The notes: generated by a model not told the origin, from the letters alone. A stretch of DNA of 64,000 nt from Fusobacterium varium (GCA_900637705.1 LR134390.1:1860001-1924000), one strand, 5' to 3'; shown: positions 8,957 to 18,137, numbered from the stretch's first letter. Program-made: numbers and translations.

Positions 8957-9111
8957 CTTATATTATAAATAAATGAAAACTTTCTCTATAAATCATAACT
9001 TTCTATGATAAAAATTATTTAATTACAATTTATTTATATGTTAAAATATATTGCCTATTTTAAAAAAATAGATTTTTTCTGCAGCATAACGTCATGCTCT
9101 TTAATTTATAA

Positions 9112-10454
9112 TTATTTAGCTAAATTTCCTGCAACATTTAAAGGGTCCCAAGTCAATGAAAATGGTGGTGCATAACATAAGTCCAAATAAGCAAGCTCGT
9201 CTGTTGTCATACCTTTGTCAATAGCTGCTGCCAGTACATCTACTCTTAAAACAGCTCCTTTTTTTCCAATAAGCTGTCCTCCTAAAATTCTCTTAGTATC
9301 TGCATCATAAATAATTTTTATATAGATATCTTCCTGCCCTGGATAATAAGAAGTCTGATTTTTATCATGTACAAACACAGATTTATAATTTATTCCCATT
9401 TTTTCAGCTTCTTCTGATGATATTCCAGTTCTTCCAGCTTCCAAATCTAAAACTTTTATTGCTGCTGACCCTAATGTTCCTTTAAATTCTCTGTCTTTTC
9501 CAGCAAGATTTTCTCCTACTACTCTTCCTATTTTATTTGATGTAGTAGCTAGTGGAATATATACATTTTCTTTTTTAGTTTATGGTAAACAGTTGCACAA
9601 TCTCCAGCTGCATAGATATCTTTTATACTGCTTCTTCCTCTGCCATCTATAACTATTGCACCATTTTTCAAAGTTTCGATTCCTGTACCTTCTAAAAATT
9701 TTGTATTAGGTCTTACCCCAGTAGCTAAAATAACTATGTCAGCAGGATATACTCCTTTATTAGTTTTTACTCCAGAAACTCTACCATCTTTTCCTTCAAA
9801 TTCAGAAACAGCTTCATCTAAATTTAAAAATACATCTTTGTGTCCTCTTATCTCTTCTTCCATTATATCTGTTATTTCTTTGTCAAAGCTTCCTGGAATA
9901 ACTCTATCTCCTAACTGAATTATTCTTACTTCCTTCTTTAAATTTACAGCTGCCTCTGCTGCTTCCAACCCTATATACCCAGCTCCTATTATTACAACTC
10001 TTTTATTTTCTGGTTTCATCATAGCCTTTTTTAAAACTATTCCATCTGAAAATTCTTTTAAAGTAAATACATTTTCCAAATCTATATTTTTAATTGGAGG
10101 TTTTACAGCTGATGCTCCAGTTGTAATTATTAATTCATCATATCTGTCTTTAAATATCTCTTGTGTCGCTAAATTTTTTACTGAAACCTCTTTCTTTTCA
10201 ATATCTACTCCAATAACTTCATGCTTCATTTTTACAGTTATTCCTTCTTTTTTAAATTGCTCTAAAGGCTTTGCTATCATTCTTTTTGAATCGTCATAAA
10301 AATTTCCTACATAATATGGAAGTCCACAACTCCCCCATGAAATTATATCAGTCATTTCATATACAGTTATCTCAAGGTCTTTTTTTTCCCTTTTAGCTTT
10401 TGAAGCAGCACTCATTCCTGCAGCTACTCCTCCTACTATTATTACTTTTCTCAT
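9112..10454 (-). pseudogene. CoA-disulfide reductase / NADH oxidase family flavoprotein, one frame break
   Basis: From ATG 10454 the protein starts with a dinucleotide fold (MRKVIIVGGVAAGMSAASKA). It has the single redox cysteine of the CoADR/Nox family (SWGSCGLPYYVG, Cys43), a second NAD fold (VVIIGAGYIGLEAAEA) and a third FAD motif (DIYAAGDCATVYHKL). The frame then breaks in a six-base T run at 9571-9576. Adding one base rejoins it to the dimerisation domain that ends at 9112 (GQEDIYIKIIYDADTKRILGGQ), giving ~448 residues, the normal family length. Such enzymes reduce CoA disulfide, polysulfide or O2 with NAD(P)H. The break is probably a sequence error. Confidence 0.85.
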
Positions 10455-10606
10455 AATATATCCCCCTTATTTAACATAGGTATTTCTCTTATTATACAAT
10501 ATTATACAATTTAATTATACAATTTAAAACAGCTTTTTCCTTTTCCTGATTATAATTTCCATTTTCTTTTTTATAGTGATATAATATTAAAATAATTCTA
10601 TTACTT

Positions 10607-11779
10607 ATGGAGATGATTATCATAGACAAAAAAGTTTATTATTTTGATAACTCAGCAACTTCTTTTCCAAAGCCTGAATCTGTTTATAAGAGTATTGAAA
10701 ATGCTGTTAGATTTTATGGAGCAAATCCCGGAAGAGGAGGGCATATAATGGCTGTAGAAGCTTCTAAAGCCATCTATGAAACAAGAGAAAAAATTGCTGC
10801 TCTCTTTAATATTAAAAACCCTCTTCAGATAGCTTTTACTTATAATTCCACATATGCTCTGAATTTTGCTATAAAAGGTACTATTCCAAAAGATTCTCAT
10901 ATAATTACTACATCTCTTGAGCATAATTCTGTTTTAAGACCTGTTTTTTATGAAAGAGATGAAAACAATGTTCAGGTAACCATTGTATCTCCTTCAGAAG
11001 ACGGAAATATACATTCTGAAGATATTATAAAAGCTATGAAACCAGAAACAAAAGCAGTCATTCTTACACATATGTCTAATGTCACTGGTGCAATAATCGA
11101 CTTGCTCCCAGTCACTACAGAGGCAAGAAAAAGAAATATTCTGACAATAGTAGATGTTTCTCAAAGTGCTGGTTTTTTAGACATAGATGTAGAAAAATTA
11201 AAAATAGATGTGCTTTGCTTTACAGGACATAAATCTTTGTTTGGAATGCAGGGAACTGGTGGAATATATATCAGAGAGGGAATTAAGTTTTCTCCCCTAA
11301 TCGAAGGAGGAACTGGAAGCTTCTCAAAAATGGAAAGACAGCCCCTTTCCATGCCAGAAGCTCTGGAAGCTGGGACTCTTAATACTCCCGGTATAGTAAG
11401 TCTTGGAGCAGGTGTAGATTTCTTAAATTCTGTTGGTTTGGAAAATATAAGAAGACATGAAAACAATCTCACTAAAAAATTTATAGATGGATTGAAAAAT
11501 ATAAGAGAAATAATAATCTATGGACCAGAAAAAAGAGGTCCAGTAGTTACATTGAATATAGAGGGAATTGATTCTGGGGATCTCGCTGCTTACCTTGATG
11601 AAGAATATGGCATTCTCACAAGGGCAGGTATTCATTGTGCTCCCTTGGCTCACGAATCTATGAATTCAGGTGAAAATGGAGGAGTTAGATTTTCCTTTGG
11701 ATATTTCAACACAGAAGAGGACATCAATTATGCTATTAACGCTCTCAAAAATATAGTTTCCGATTTTAAAAATATTTAA
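10607..11779 (+). CDS. Cysteine desulfurase family class V aminotransferase
   Basis: This 390-residue PLP enzyme begins with YYFDNSATSFPKPESV, has the PLP lysine in CFTGHKSLFGMQGTGG (about residue 209) and a reactive cysteine in RAGIHCAPLAHE (about 346). This pattern fits the cysteine desulfurase-like subgroup of class V aminotransferases. It would release sulfur from cysteine or a related selenium/sulfur amino acid. No Suf or Isc scaffold gene is adjacent, so its partner is unknown. The start is uncertain: ATG at 10607 or 10613, neither with a good ribosome site. Confidence 0.85.
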   Translation: MEMIIIDKKVYYFDNSATSFPKPESVYKSIENAVRFYGANPGRGGHIMAVEASKAIYETREKIAALFNIKNPLQIAFTYNSTYALNFAIKGTIPKDSHIITTSLEHNSVLRPVFYERDENNVQVTIVSPSEDGNIHSEDIIKAMKPETKAVILTHMSNVTGAIIDLLPVTTEARKRNILTIVDVSQSAGFLDIDVEKLKIDVLCFTGHKSLFGMQGTGGIYIREGIKFSPLIEGGTGSFSKMERQPLSMPEALEAGTLNTPGIVSLGAGVDFLNSVGLENIRRHENNLTKKFIDGLKNIREIIIYGPEKRGPVVTLNIEGIDSGDLAAYLDEEYGILTRAGIHCAPLAHESMNSGENGGVRFSFGYFNTEEDINYAINALKNIVSDFKNI

Positions 11780-11795
11780 TTTTTTAAAAAAAGTG

Positions 11796-11824
11796 TTGCA
11801 CAAAAAGAAAATATATGATATTAT
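11796..11824 (+). promoter_or_regulatory. tRNA promoter, upstream locus
   Basis: TTGCAC (11796-11801), 17 bases, then TATTAT (11819-11824). The 25 bases from TGATATTATAATTC onward (11816-11840) are identical to those before the tRNA-Gly gene at 17857, but here the tRNA-Gly gene is absent. It would drive the tRNA-Ala and tRNA-Met genes that follow. Confidence 0.6.
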
Positions 11825-11920
11825 AATTCTTGTGTCAAGCAGAAATGTTTTAGGTAAAAGATGTTATTCTTTTAATCTAAATATAGTAAGTTTAATCTTT
11901 TCTTACTGCTTTTGAACAAT

Positions 11921-11997
11921 GGGGATATAGCTCAGTTTGGGAGAGCGACGCACTTGCACTGCGTAGGTCAGCGGTTCGATCCCGCTTATCTCCACCA
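11921..11997 (+). tRNA. tRNA-Ala (TGC), copy 1
   Basis: A complete cloverleaf of 77 bases can be folded. The acceptor stem is GGGGATA/TATCTCC, the anticodon loop CTTGCAC gives anticodon TGC, the T-arm contains GGTTCGATCC, and CCA is encoded. It is identical by eye to the copy at 17940. Confidence 0.95.
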
Positions 11998-11998
11998 T

Positions 11999-12075
11999 GC
12001 CTAGATAGCTCAGTTGGCTAGAGCATACGGTTCATACCCGTACGGTCGATGGTTCGAATCCATTTCTAGGCACCA
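11999..12075 (+). tRNA. tRNA-Met (CAT), copy 1
   Basis: A 77-base cloverleaf: acceptor GCCTAGA/TCTAGGC, anticodon loop TTCATAC (anticodon CAT), CCA encoded. It is probably elongator tRNA-Met; a lysidine-modified tRNA-Ile cannot be excluded from sequence alone. It is one base after tRNA-Ala and identical by eye to the copy at 18018. Confidence 0.92.
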
Positions 12076-12084
12076 TTTGTATTC

Positions 12085-12115
12085 AACACTTCTTATTTTA
12101 AGAAGTGTTTTTTAT
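12085..12115 (+). terminator. Terminator of tRNA operon copy 1
   Basis: AACACTTCTT and AAGAAGTGTT arms pair around ATTTT and are followed by T residues. The element is duplicated, with one compensated base pair, after the second tRNA pair at 18104. Confidence 0.8.
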
Positions 12116-12143
12116 TTATAGCTTAAAATATACTGAAAATAAA

Positions 12144-12199
12144 AAGGAGTTGTTCAAATAAATAATTAAAAATCATCAATTTCTAACAACCCCTTTTTT
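12144..12199. repeat. Cruciform repeat, copy 2 (terminator-like)
   Basis: The element AAGGAGTTGTTC...AATAATTAAAAATCATC...AACAACCCCTTTTTT resembles the elements at 8907 and 47107. Its outer arms pair with one mismatch, and a T run follows on the plus strand. It directly abuts the stop of the lipoprotein gene and could terminate both that gene and the tRNA operon. Confidence 0.6.
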
Positions 12200-12201
12200 C
12201 T

Positions 12202-12561
12202 TTATTTACCTACTCTTTCCCCATCTTTCCATTCTTCCTGAAGTATTACTTTTCCTGATGTATCATATACTTTTATTACTCCATCTGCTTTTCCATTCTT
12301 AAATGTTCCTTCTATTTTTACTTTTCCATCTTCATAGTATTGTTTCTGCTTCCCATCTTGCTTTCCATTCTTCCAGTAGCTCTCCATCATTTTCTTACCA
12401 TCTGGGTACTTTGCAGTTACTTTTCCTGTAAATGGTTCTTCTACTCCTTTTTCATAAAAAACTCCATCTTTACTCTCCAGTGATGAAAGTTCTATTTCCT
12501 TTAAATTATTTCCACAGCTTAACATTAACATAGCTGCTATCATTACTATTAGTTTTTTCAT
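12202..12561 (-). CDS. MORN-like repeat lipoprotein
   Basis: This 119-residue protein has a short signal ending in the lipobox MLSC (Cys16). The mature part is built of MORN-type repeats: GVEEPFTGKVTAKYPDGKK, then SYWKNGKQDGKQKQYYEDGK, GTFKNGKADGVIKVYDTSGK and EEWKDGERVG. Such lipoproteins (YwqK-like) are abundant in fusobacteria; their binding partners are generally unknown. It lies just downstream of the autotransporter on the same strand, with a 96-base gap, and may be co-transcribed with it. Confidence 0.85.
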   Translation of the reverse strand: MKKLIVMIAAMLMLSCGNNLKEIELSSLESKDGVFYEKGVEEPFTGKVTAKYPDGKKMMESYWKNGKQDGKQKQYYEDGKVKIEGTFKNGKADGVIKVYDTSGKVILQEEWKDGERVGK

Positions 12562-12657
12562 TATTTCTCCTTTTTTTCTGTAAAGTACAACTGCAGGTAA
12601 TTACTTACCTGCAGCTGCTGGGATTTAGTTATGACAAATCTTTACTATGTTCTATAA

Positions 12658-15600
12658 TTAGAATTTGTATCCTGCCCCTAATGTAACTCCTATAGAATCT
12701 CTGTCTTCATCATCAAATTCATAAGACAATCCTCCATTGTAGAATACACCATTTGTTAATTCTACATCTGCTCCTATGTTAAGTTTCAAGCTATTTTTCT
12801 CTAAATTAGCTCCCTTAACTTTTGTAGAATCTCCTTCATTTCCTGCTCTGCTTATGAAGCTTACTTTATAGTAGTCATCATCTTTTCCTGCTACATTAGT
12901 AGTGAAACTTGCTCCTGCTAATAGATTCATTCTTCCTGTTTCAAGAGCTATTCCTTTTTTGATTTCTACTCCTAATTCTACATCTGCCATAGTATCTTTT
13001 ACTTCTTCCTGCTTCATTCTTCCATTATTAATAGAATCTTGTTGGAATCTTGTTACAGTCAATCTAGCTTTTGGTGATAATGTTAGATTTTCTCCAATTG
13101 CATAGTTGTATTTACCTTGAACATATCCACTAAATGCTGTAGAATCAAATTTATCTTTTCCTGTGAAGTTTTTAGCATCTACTCTGTCTATCATATATCC
13201 TAATCCTGTAGTTAAGTCTATATTATTAAACTTATCATTTCTATATAGTCCGAAGTAGAATGCATCTCCATCAGCGCTTGCTCCATTTTTCATATCTAGG
13301 TCTTGTTTAGTTCCAGAGAACGCGAATCCCACTGATGAAGTATCAGTCAATCCATATTCCATAGCTCCTAACAATCCTGTGTTTTTAGTTTCAACTTTGT
13401 AATCTCTTACTACTCCATCTCTATCATAGTCTGTATTAGTGAATAGGAATTTACCTTGAGCAGTATATTCACCTTGTTTTGGTCTTACATTTAATGATAG
13501 AACTGCATCTTCATTCATTTTTAATGTATCTAAAGACATTTTTACAGTTTCAGAATAGATATTGTTAGAGTAAAGGTCATCTAATTGAGCTACTCTTAAA
13601 TCAATATCTGCTGATAATAGATCATGGATAGATTGAGTAGCAACATACATATCATTTAACTCCATATATTTATATCCAGTTTTATCAATTAAACCATCTT
13701 TATTAAATATTGCATTCCATATTCCACCATTACCTTGTGTTATATTGTAGTAAATATCTCCGTTAGCTACAACAGCTCCCTGTTCCAATTTATGCTTTCC
13801 TAAATTAAATTCAGTATTTTCAGTAAGAGCATTAGTTAATAGAACTATTTTTCCTGATTTTGCATCTTGAGGAGTATTAGCAACTAAATTATTAAATGCA
13901 ATATCTCCTACAGTTGTATTATAAAGTACATTTTTTCCCTTTTCTCCTATTTCTACTCCCATATTACCATTAGCAAGGTCTATAGTAGTAGCTGTTGTCC
14001 CTGATGTTGCTCCAGATTCTATTTTAGAGTCTGCTCCAAATGTAAGCATTCCATTATCAGTTACTTCAATCTTGCTTATATCAGTAACATTACCAGTTAT
14101 TCTAGATTTTCCTTTAGCACTTAGTGTTCCTTGTAAGTTACTTCCATCAAGTTTTCCTTTGATATCAGCATTTACTGTATAATTATCTAATTCAGTAGTT
14201 CCAGCTCCAGTTAATTCTATTCCTACTCTATTTGCTGGTTCTGAAAGTAGTGCTGTTTTTGATTCTGGTGCTACCATATTAAGTGCTCCATTTGCAAGAG
14301 TAAGAGTTCCAGTGTCTGTTATTGCAATTGCAGCTTCAGCAGTATTAATATTATCAGCTGATATATTTCCTGAATAATTTAATATTGCATTATTTTCTAC
14401 TTCTAGTTTTCCATTTCCTGTAATATATACTTGACGCTCAACATTAGAGTTATCAATATTTACTGGTGTTGCTGCTGTTCCACTTATTTTCATAGTTCCA
14501 TCTAAACTGAACTGTACATTTTCTAATTTTTCATTTTCTCCAGCTGAATTTAATGTAAAGTTACCATCTTTAGCTATAGCGAATGCTCTGTCTGAACCTT
14601 CCTGATTTAAAGCTGAAGAAAGACCTTCTACTGTTTGACTTCCACTAAGGGCTTTTGCTGTAGTGAATAATTCACCATTTTTAAATCTAATATATCCAAC
14701 AGATGAGAAAGTTCCTTCTGCTCCTGTATTTATTACTCCTAAAGTTTTTAAAGCTGTTTTAACTTCGTCTATAGTTAATTGATCTAAAGCTGTTTTTTCT
14801 TTAGCTGTCTCTCCTGCGTTTTCTATAAATTCCTCTACTGTTATTCCTGAACTTGATAAATCAATAGTTCCATAGTTTGCTACATTTACTTTTTCTCCTG
14901 ATGAAATATGAGAACTTTTCTCCTTATTTGAAGTATCTACAGTACTTACATTAATAAGTCCTTGGTTAGAAAGAGATATAGTATTAGTATCATTTCCTTT
15001 AACCAATGTTCCATTTCCTTCTATTGTTACATTTCCTGTATTTTTAACGAAAGTTGTACCATCACTAACATTTGCTAAGTTAAGAGCTGTATTTCCTTCT
15101 GCTACATTTAAAGATTTTGATGTAGTATTTTTATCTCCTACATTAAGATTTATATTTAAAGTTCCTGTTATAGCTCCTGCTTTAACTATATTTCCAGTTC
15201 CTTCAGTTGCTACTTTAATATCTTTGTTAATATTTACATTTGTTGTTCCTGTTATAGCTCCTACATTTACTAGGTTTCCTGTTCCTACAAGTTCAACATT
15301 TTGGTTGATATCTACATTTGTAGTTCCTCCTACAGCTCCAATATTTACTAGGTTTCCAGTTCCTGTTACTTGAAGATTGCTTTGCTTAACATCAATGTTA
15401 ATTATTCCTCCCTCTCCATTACTAGTCACATCTATTCCTTTTGCTATTGATATTGGAGTCTTAGATGTTGGAGTTTGTGTATCTTGAAGAGTTACATTAA
15501 TAATGTTATTTGCCTTTCCAGTTACTTCTACTCCAGTTCCTTTAGTTTTTCCTAATGTAGTTGTTACAGTGGCAGTAGTAGGAGTTTCTCCATCTGATAG

Positions 15601-17085
15601 TTCTTCCAATTCCGTTCCAGTTATTTTAATACCTGTTGCACCTTCTACTGTTGAAATAATTCCAGTTGTGATATTAAGAGTACTCTTAGCTACTTTTGAC
15701 ATAGTTGCTTCTATTCCTTTTCCAGCAGCTTTAATATCAATATCTCTTGTAGATATTTCAGCTTCTGCTTCTGTATCTCCACCAGCATATACGATACCTG
15801 TTCCAGTTGCTCCATCACTTAAAGTGATAGCTATATCTTTAAGTGTTACATTTCCTTTAGCATTAATTCCTGTTCCTGCTCCTTTTAGTTCAATTGTTCC
15901 ACCAGTTACTGTTGTAGTTCCTGCTCCAGCAATATTAATTCCTGTTCCTGCTCCTTTTAGTTCAATTGTTCCACCAGTTATTGTAGTGTTTGATGTTTTA
16001 GCTGTTCCATTAATATTAATTCCTATATTACCTCTAGCATCTACTACTTCTATTTTTCCTGCTGCTCCAAATGTTACTTTTGCTCCTCCAGCTCCAGCAA
16101 CTGATATACCTGTGCCAGCTTTTACATCAATTGTTCCATTATTTGTTAGAGTGGTAGTACTGTCAGCTACTGTAGTAGTTGACATACCAATTGACCCTGT
16201 ATAATTTACATTAATAGTTCCATTATTTGTTGCTGTTCCATTTTCAGTTACTAACATTCCTGTACCAGCAGAAGTATCTTCATTTCCTGCTTCTATTGTT
16301 GCACCAGCTGAATTTTCAATCGTTGCTCCATTTTTAGCCAACATACCAATTCCTTTTTGAGCATCGATTTTACCATTATTTGTTGCTGTTGCTTTATCTC
16401 CATCAGCTAGCATACCAATAGCAGTGTTAGCCTCACCAGCATCAGCATTTACTGTAATTCCTGCAGTTTTATCTGTTTTTGCATTATTCACAGCTGTTGC
16501 TCCTGCACCAGCTACCATACCAACTGCATGTTCATTAACTGTAATTTCTCCTGCATTTGTTACTTTATCTCCAGAGTTAGTAGCTTCCATTGCTGTGGCT
16601 GTATTATCAGCATCAAATCCAGTAGCTTCAATTGTCAACTCACTTATTATTGATTTATAATCCTTCTCTGTTTTTATAAGAGTAAGTGCTCCATCAGTTG
16701 TTGCTGTTGCCTTAACTGTTCCTAAAGGAGTGTCACCCCCCTCATTAACAGCAGAAGCAAAAGTAGTTACTCCATTTTCATCAGTTTCTACAGTTAATAG
16801 CTTTGCAAGTTCCTCATTTTTACCTTCTCCTTCTCCTAGTAAAGTTTCATACTGACCTACAGAGATAAAATTTGTAGCACCGTTTACATCATTTACTCCT
16901 CCACTTCCTACTTGAACTGTTACTTTCCCCTCAGATTTTGTTGTAAATGTTACATTTGTTGGCTCTCCCCCAAATGCTACCGTTCCTGCTATTAAGAACC
17001 CTACCACTGTTGCTGCTGTTATTGATACTTTTTCCTTCAGGCATCTCTTTAAAGATTTTTCCACTTCACTAAAATTGCTAATCAT
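12658..17085 (-). CDS. Large autotransporter adhesin (type Va-like)
   Basis: I choose ATG at 17085 (MISNFSEVEKSLKRC) rather than 17103, because GGGAGG lies correctly before it; this gives 1475 residues. An extended signal (to about GTVAFG) leads into a long Thr/Gly/Asn-rich passenger with repeated beta-helix rungs such as GGTIELKGAGTGIN. The last ~270 residues form an outer-membrane beta-barrel (from about GEYTAQGKFLF) ending in GVTLGAGYKF, with the usual terminal Phe. It should be exported by Sec and display its passenger on the surface for adhesion. Only a G-poor, promoterless leader lies directly upstream, then the inverted-site element at 17328-17495, which probably controls expression. 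Confidence 0.92.
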   Translation of the reverse strand: MISNFSEVEKSLKRCLKEKVSITAATVVGFLIAGTVAFGGEPTNVTFTTKSEGKVTVQVGSGGVNDVNGATNFISVGQYETLLGEGEGKNEELAKLLTVETDENGVTTFASAVNEGGDTPLGTVKATATTDGALTLIKTEKDYKSIISELTIEATGFDADNTATAMEATNSGDKVTNAGEITVNEHAVGMVAGAGATAVNNAKTDKTAGITVNADAGEANTAIGMLADGDKATATNNGKIDAQKGIGMLAKNGATIENSAGATIEAGNEDTSAGTGMLVTENGTATNNGTINVNYTGSIGMSTTTVADSTTTLTNNGTIDVKAGTGISVAGAGGAKVTFGAAGKIEVVDARGNIGININGTAKTSNTTITGGTIELKGAGTGINIAGAGTTTVTGGTIELKGAGTGINAKGNVTLKDIAITLSDGATGTGIVYAGGDTEAEAEISTRDIDIKAAGKGIEATMSKVAKSTLNITTGIISTVEGATGIKITGTELEELSDGETPTTATVTTTLGKTKGTGVEVTGKANNIINVTLQDTQTPTSKTPISIAKGIDVTSNGEGGIINIDVKQSNLQVTGTGNLVNIGAVGGTTNVDINQNVELVGTGNLVNVGAITGTTNVNINKDIKVATEGTGNIVKAGAITGTLNINLNVGDKNTTSKSLNVAEGNTALNLANVSDGTTFVKNTGNVTIEGNGTLVKGNDTNTISLSNQGLINVSTVDTSNKEKSSHISSGEKVNVANYGTIDLSSSGITVEEFIENAGETAKEKTALDQLTIDEVKTALKTLGVINTGAEGTFSSVGYIRFKNGELFTTAKALSGSQTVEGLSSALNQEGSDRAFAIAKDGNFTLNSAGENEKLENVQFSLDGTMKISGTAATPVNIDNSNVERQVYITGNGKLEVENNAILNYSGNISADNINTAEAAIAITDTGTLTLANGALNMVAPESKTALLSEPANRVGIELTGAGTTELDNYTVNADIKGKLDGSNLQGTLSAKGKSRITGNVTDISKIEVTDNGMLTFGADSKIESGATSGTTATTIDLANGNMGVEIGEKGKNVLYNTTVGDIAFNNLVANTPQDAKSGKIVLLTNALTENTEFNLGKHKLEQGAVVANGDIYYNITQGNGGIWNAIFNKDGLIDKTGYKYMELNDMYVATQSIHDLLSADIDLRVAQLDDLYSNNIYSETVKMSLDTLKMNEDAVLSLNVRPKQGEYTAQGKFLFTNTDYDRDGVVRDYKVETKNTGLLGAMEYGLTDTSSVGFAFSGTKQDLDMKNGASADGDAFYFGLYRNDKFNNIDLTTGLGYMIDRVDAKNFTGKDKFDSTAFSGYVQGKYNYAIGENLTLSPKARLTVTRFQQDSINNGRMKQEEVKDTMADVELGVEIKKGIALETGRMNLLAGASFTTNVAGKDDDYYKVSFISRAGNEGDSTKVKGANLEKNSLKLNIGADVELTNGVFYNGGLSYEFDDEDRDSIGVTLGAGYKF
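15862..15980 (-). repeat. Internal direct repeat in the autotransporter passenger
   Basis: A 47-bp sequence at 15862-15908 recurs exactly at 15934-15980, a period of 72 bp (24 residues, in frame). It encodes TGGTIELKGAGTGIN twice. Exact repeats in a passenger allow length variation by slippage or recombination without loss of frame. Confidence 0.75.
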
Positions 17086-17327
17086 AACTATTTTTCCTCC
17101 CATTTCTTTATTTTAACTGTCCTTTTGCAGATTACTTTACTTCGTCCCAGTTTCATCTACCAAGTTACAGTTATTTACTTTTTTACATAAACTCCACATA
17201 TTTCTCCAAACTTAATTTTGTTCTTTCTACCTCTTTATATCTATTTTTTTCATTTCTCCTATGTGGAAATTTACAATGTTTTTCTCATAGTTCCCTCTCT
17301 TCCAGTAAAAAATACCCTTATTTTACT

Positions 17328-17353
17328 GTTCTCTTTTATGTATAAAAGCGAAC
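17328..17353 (+). repeat. Left 26-bp inversion site (candidate)
   Basis: Arms GTTCTCTTTTAT (17328-17339) and ATAAAAGCGAAC (17342-17353) are reverse complements at 11 of 12 positions around the 2-base core GT (17340-17341). The same 26-bp site recurs in reverse orientation at 17470-17495 with one difference. A 26-bp dyad with an asymmetric dinucleotide core is the known geometry of serine-invertase sites such as hix and gix. Confidence 0.75.
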
Positions 17354-17483
17354 ACTAATTTGGTTTTGGGGTGCATTTTTACTGGGGTCATTTTTTGGGC
17401 CTTGGGTTTTTGGGCAAAAATTTTTATTGACTATTTAAGAATTAAAGATTATAATAAAGCCATCAAAGAGTTCGCCTTTATAC
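17340..17483. other. Candidate invertible promoter segment (phase-variation switch) upstream of the autotransporter
   Basis: Two 26-bp dyad sites in inverted orientation enclose 116 bp that carry one near-consensus promoter. As written, the promoter reads rightwards, away from the autotransporter that starts at 17085 on the reverse strand. Recombination between the GT/AC cores would turn it towards that gene, giving a leader of about 280 bases. I found no other convincing promoter in the leader (17086-17327). The drawn orientation would therefore be OFF. No recombinase gene lies in this window. The rest of the 771-base gap, 17496-17813, shows no gene. Confidence 0.7.
17427..17455 (+). promoter_or_regulatory. 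Promoter inside the candidate invertible segment
   Basis: TTGACT (17427-17432), exactly 17 bases, then TATAAT (17450-17455): a near-perfect sigma-70 promoter on the plus strand. It lies 14 bases from the right inversion site. No gene follows it in the present orientation for about 400 bases. Confidence 0.75.
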
Positions 17484-17495
17484 ATAAAAGAGAAC
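17470..17495 (-). repeat. Right 26-bp inversion site (candidate)
   Basis: Arms GTTCGCCTTTAT (17470-17481) and ATAAAAGAGAAC (17484-17495) flank the core AC (17482-17483). This is the reverse complement of the left site with a single difference in the inner arm; the outer arms are identical. The core orientation (GT left, AC right) predicts inversion rather than deletion. Confidence 0.75.
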
Positions 17496-17813
17496 ACATA
17501 TTTTTTTTCTCGATTTTTATACCCCTTTTATTTCCCTTTTCCCCTTATGAATTTTTTTAATAATAAAAGCAAAATTATGATTAGAATAAATTTTAAAGTA
17601 GTTACTTTGACAGATATTTATTTCTCATATAAAAAGACAGGATAAAATTTTTTATTAAACTAAAATTAAATTTAATATTTTCATCATTATACTTCCTGTA
17701 ATTTTTCCTTTTATTGTTATTCTTTTGTCTTCTGCTCTTTTTCACTTATCCTTTGCATTTTTACTCAGATTCAATTTACAATTTTATAGTATAAAAAAAT
17801 ATCAAAAAAATTA

Positions 17814-17842
17814 TTGACAGAAAATATCTTTTATGATATTAT
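17814..17842 (+). promoter_or_regulatory. tRNA operon promoter
   Basis: TTGACA (17814-17819), 17 bases, then TATTAT (17837-17842), followed by AATTCTTGTGTC just before tRNA-Gly. The same box and discriminator occur before the tRNA-Gly gene of the reverse-strand cluster at 44923. Confidence 0.75.
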
Positions 17843-17856
17843 AATTCTTGTGTCAA

Positions 17857-17932
<76 letters not shown>

Positions 17933-17939
17933 AAGCACT

Positions 17940-18016
17940 GGGGATATAGCTCAGTTTGGGAGAGCGACGCACTTGCACTGCGTAGGTCAGCGGTTCGATC
18001 CCGCTTATCTCCACCA
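17940..18016 (+). tRNA. tRNA-Ala (TGC), copy 2
   Basis: A 77-base gene with the same sequence as 11921-11997: anticodon TGC in loop CTTGCAC, CCA encoded. It is second in a tRNA-Gly/Ala/Met operon. Confidence 0.95.
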
Positions 18017-18017
18017 T

Positions 18018-18094
18018 GCCTAGATAGCTCAGTTGGCTAGAGCATACGGTTCATACCCGTACGGTCGATGGTTCGAATCCATTTCTAGGCACCA
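18018..18094 (+). tRNA. tRNA-Met (CAT), copy 2
   Basis: A 77-base gene with the same sequence as 11999-12075: anticodon CAT in loop TTCATAC, CCA encoded. It is last in the tRNA-Gly/Ala/Met operon. Confidence 0.92.
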
Positions 18095-18103
18095 TTTGTA
18101 TTC

Positions 18104-18137
18104 AACGCTTCTTGATTTTAAGAAGCGTTTTTTTTAT
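18104..18137 (+). terminator. Terminator of tRNA operon copy 2
   Basis: AACGCTTCTT and AAGAAGCGTT arms pair around GATTTT and are followed by eight T. Relative to the terminator at 12085, an A-T pair has become G-C in both arms, so the stem is conserved. Confidence 0.85.

Noticed and set aside
15503..16204. A 233-residue plus-strand open frame rich in Val, Pro and Ala
   Set aside because: It is the antisense shadow of the Gly/Thr-rich autotransporter passenger; the reverse-strand frame is unmistakable.
17360..17560. A 66-residue plus-strand open frame with hydrophobic start (MVLGCIFTGVIFWALGF)
   Set aside because: It lies across the candidate invertible segment and the right inversion site, has no ribosome site and depends on the G-rich tract. 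It is better explained as chance.
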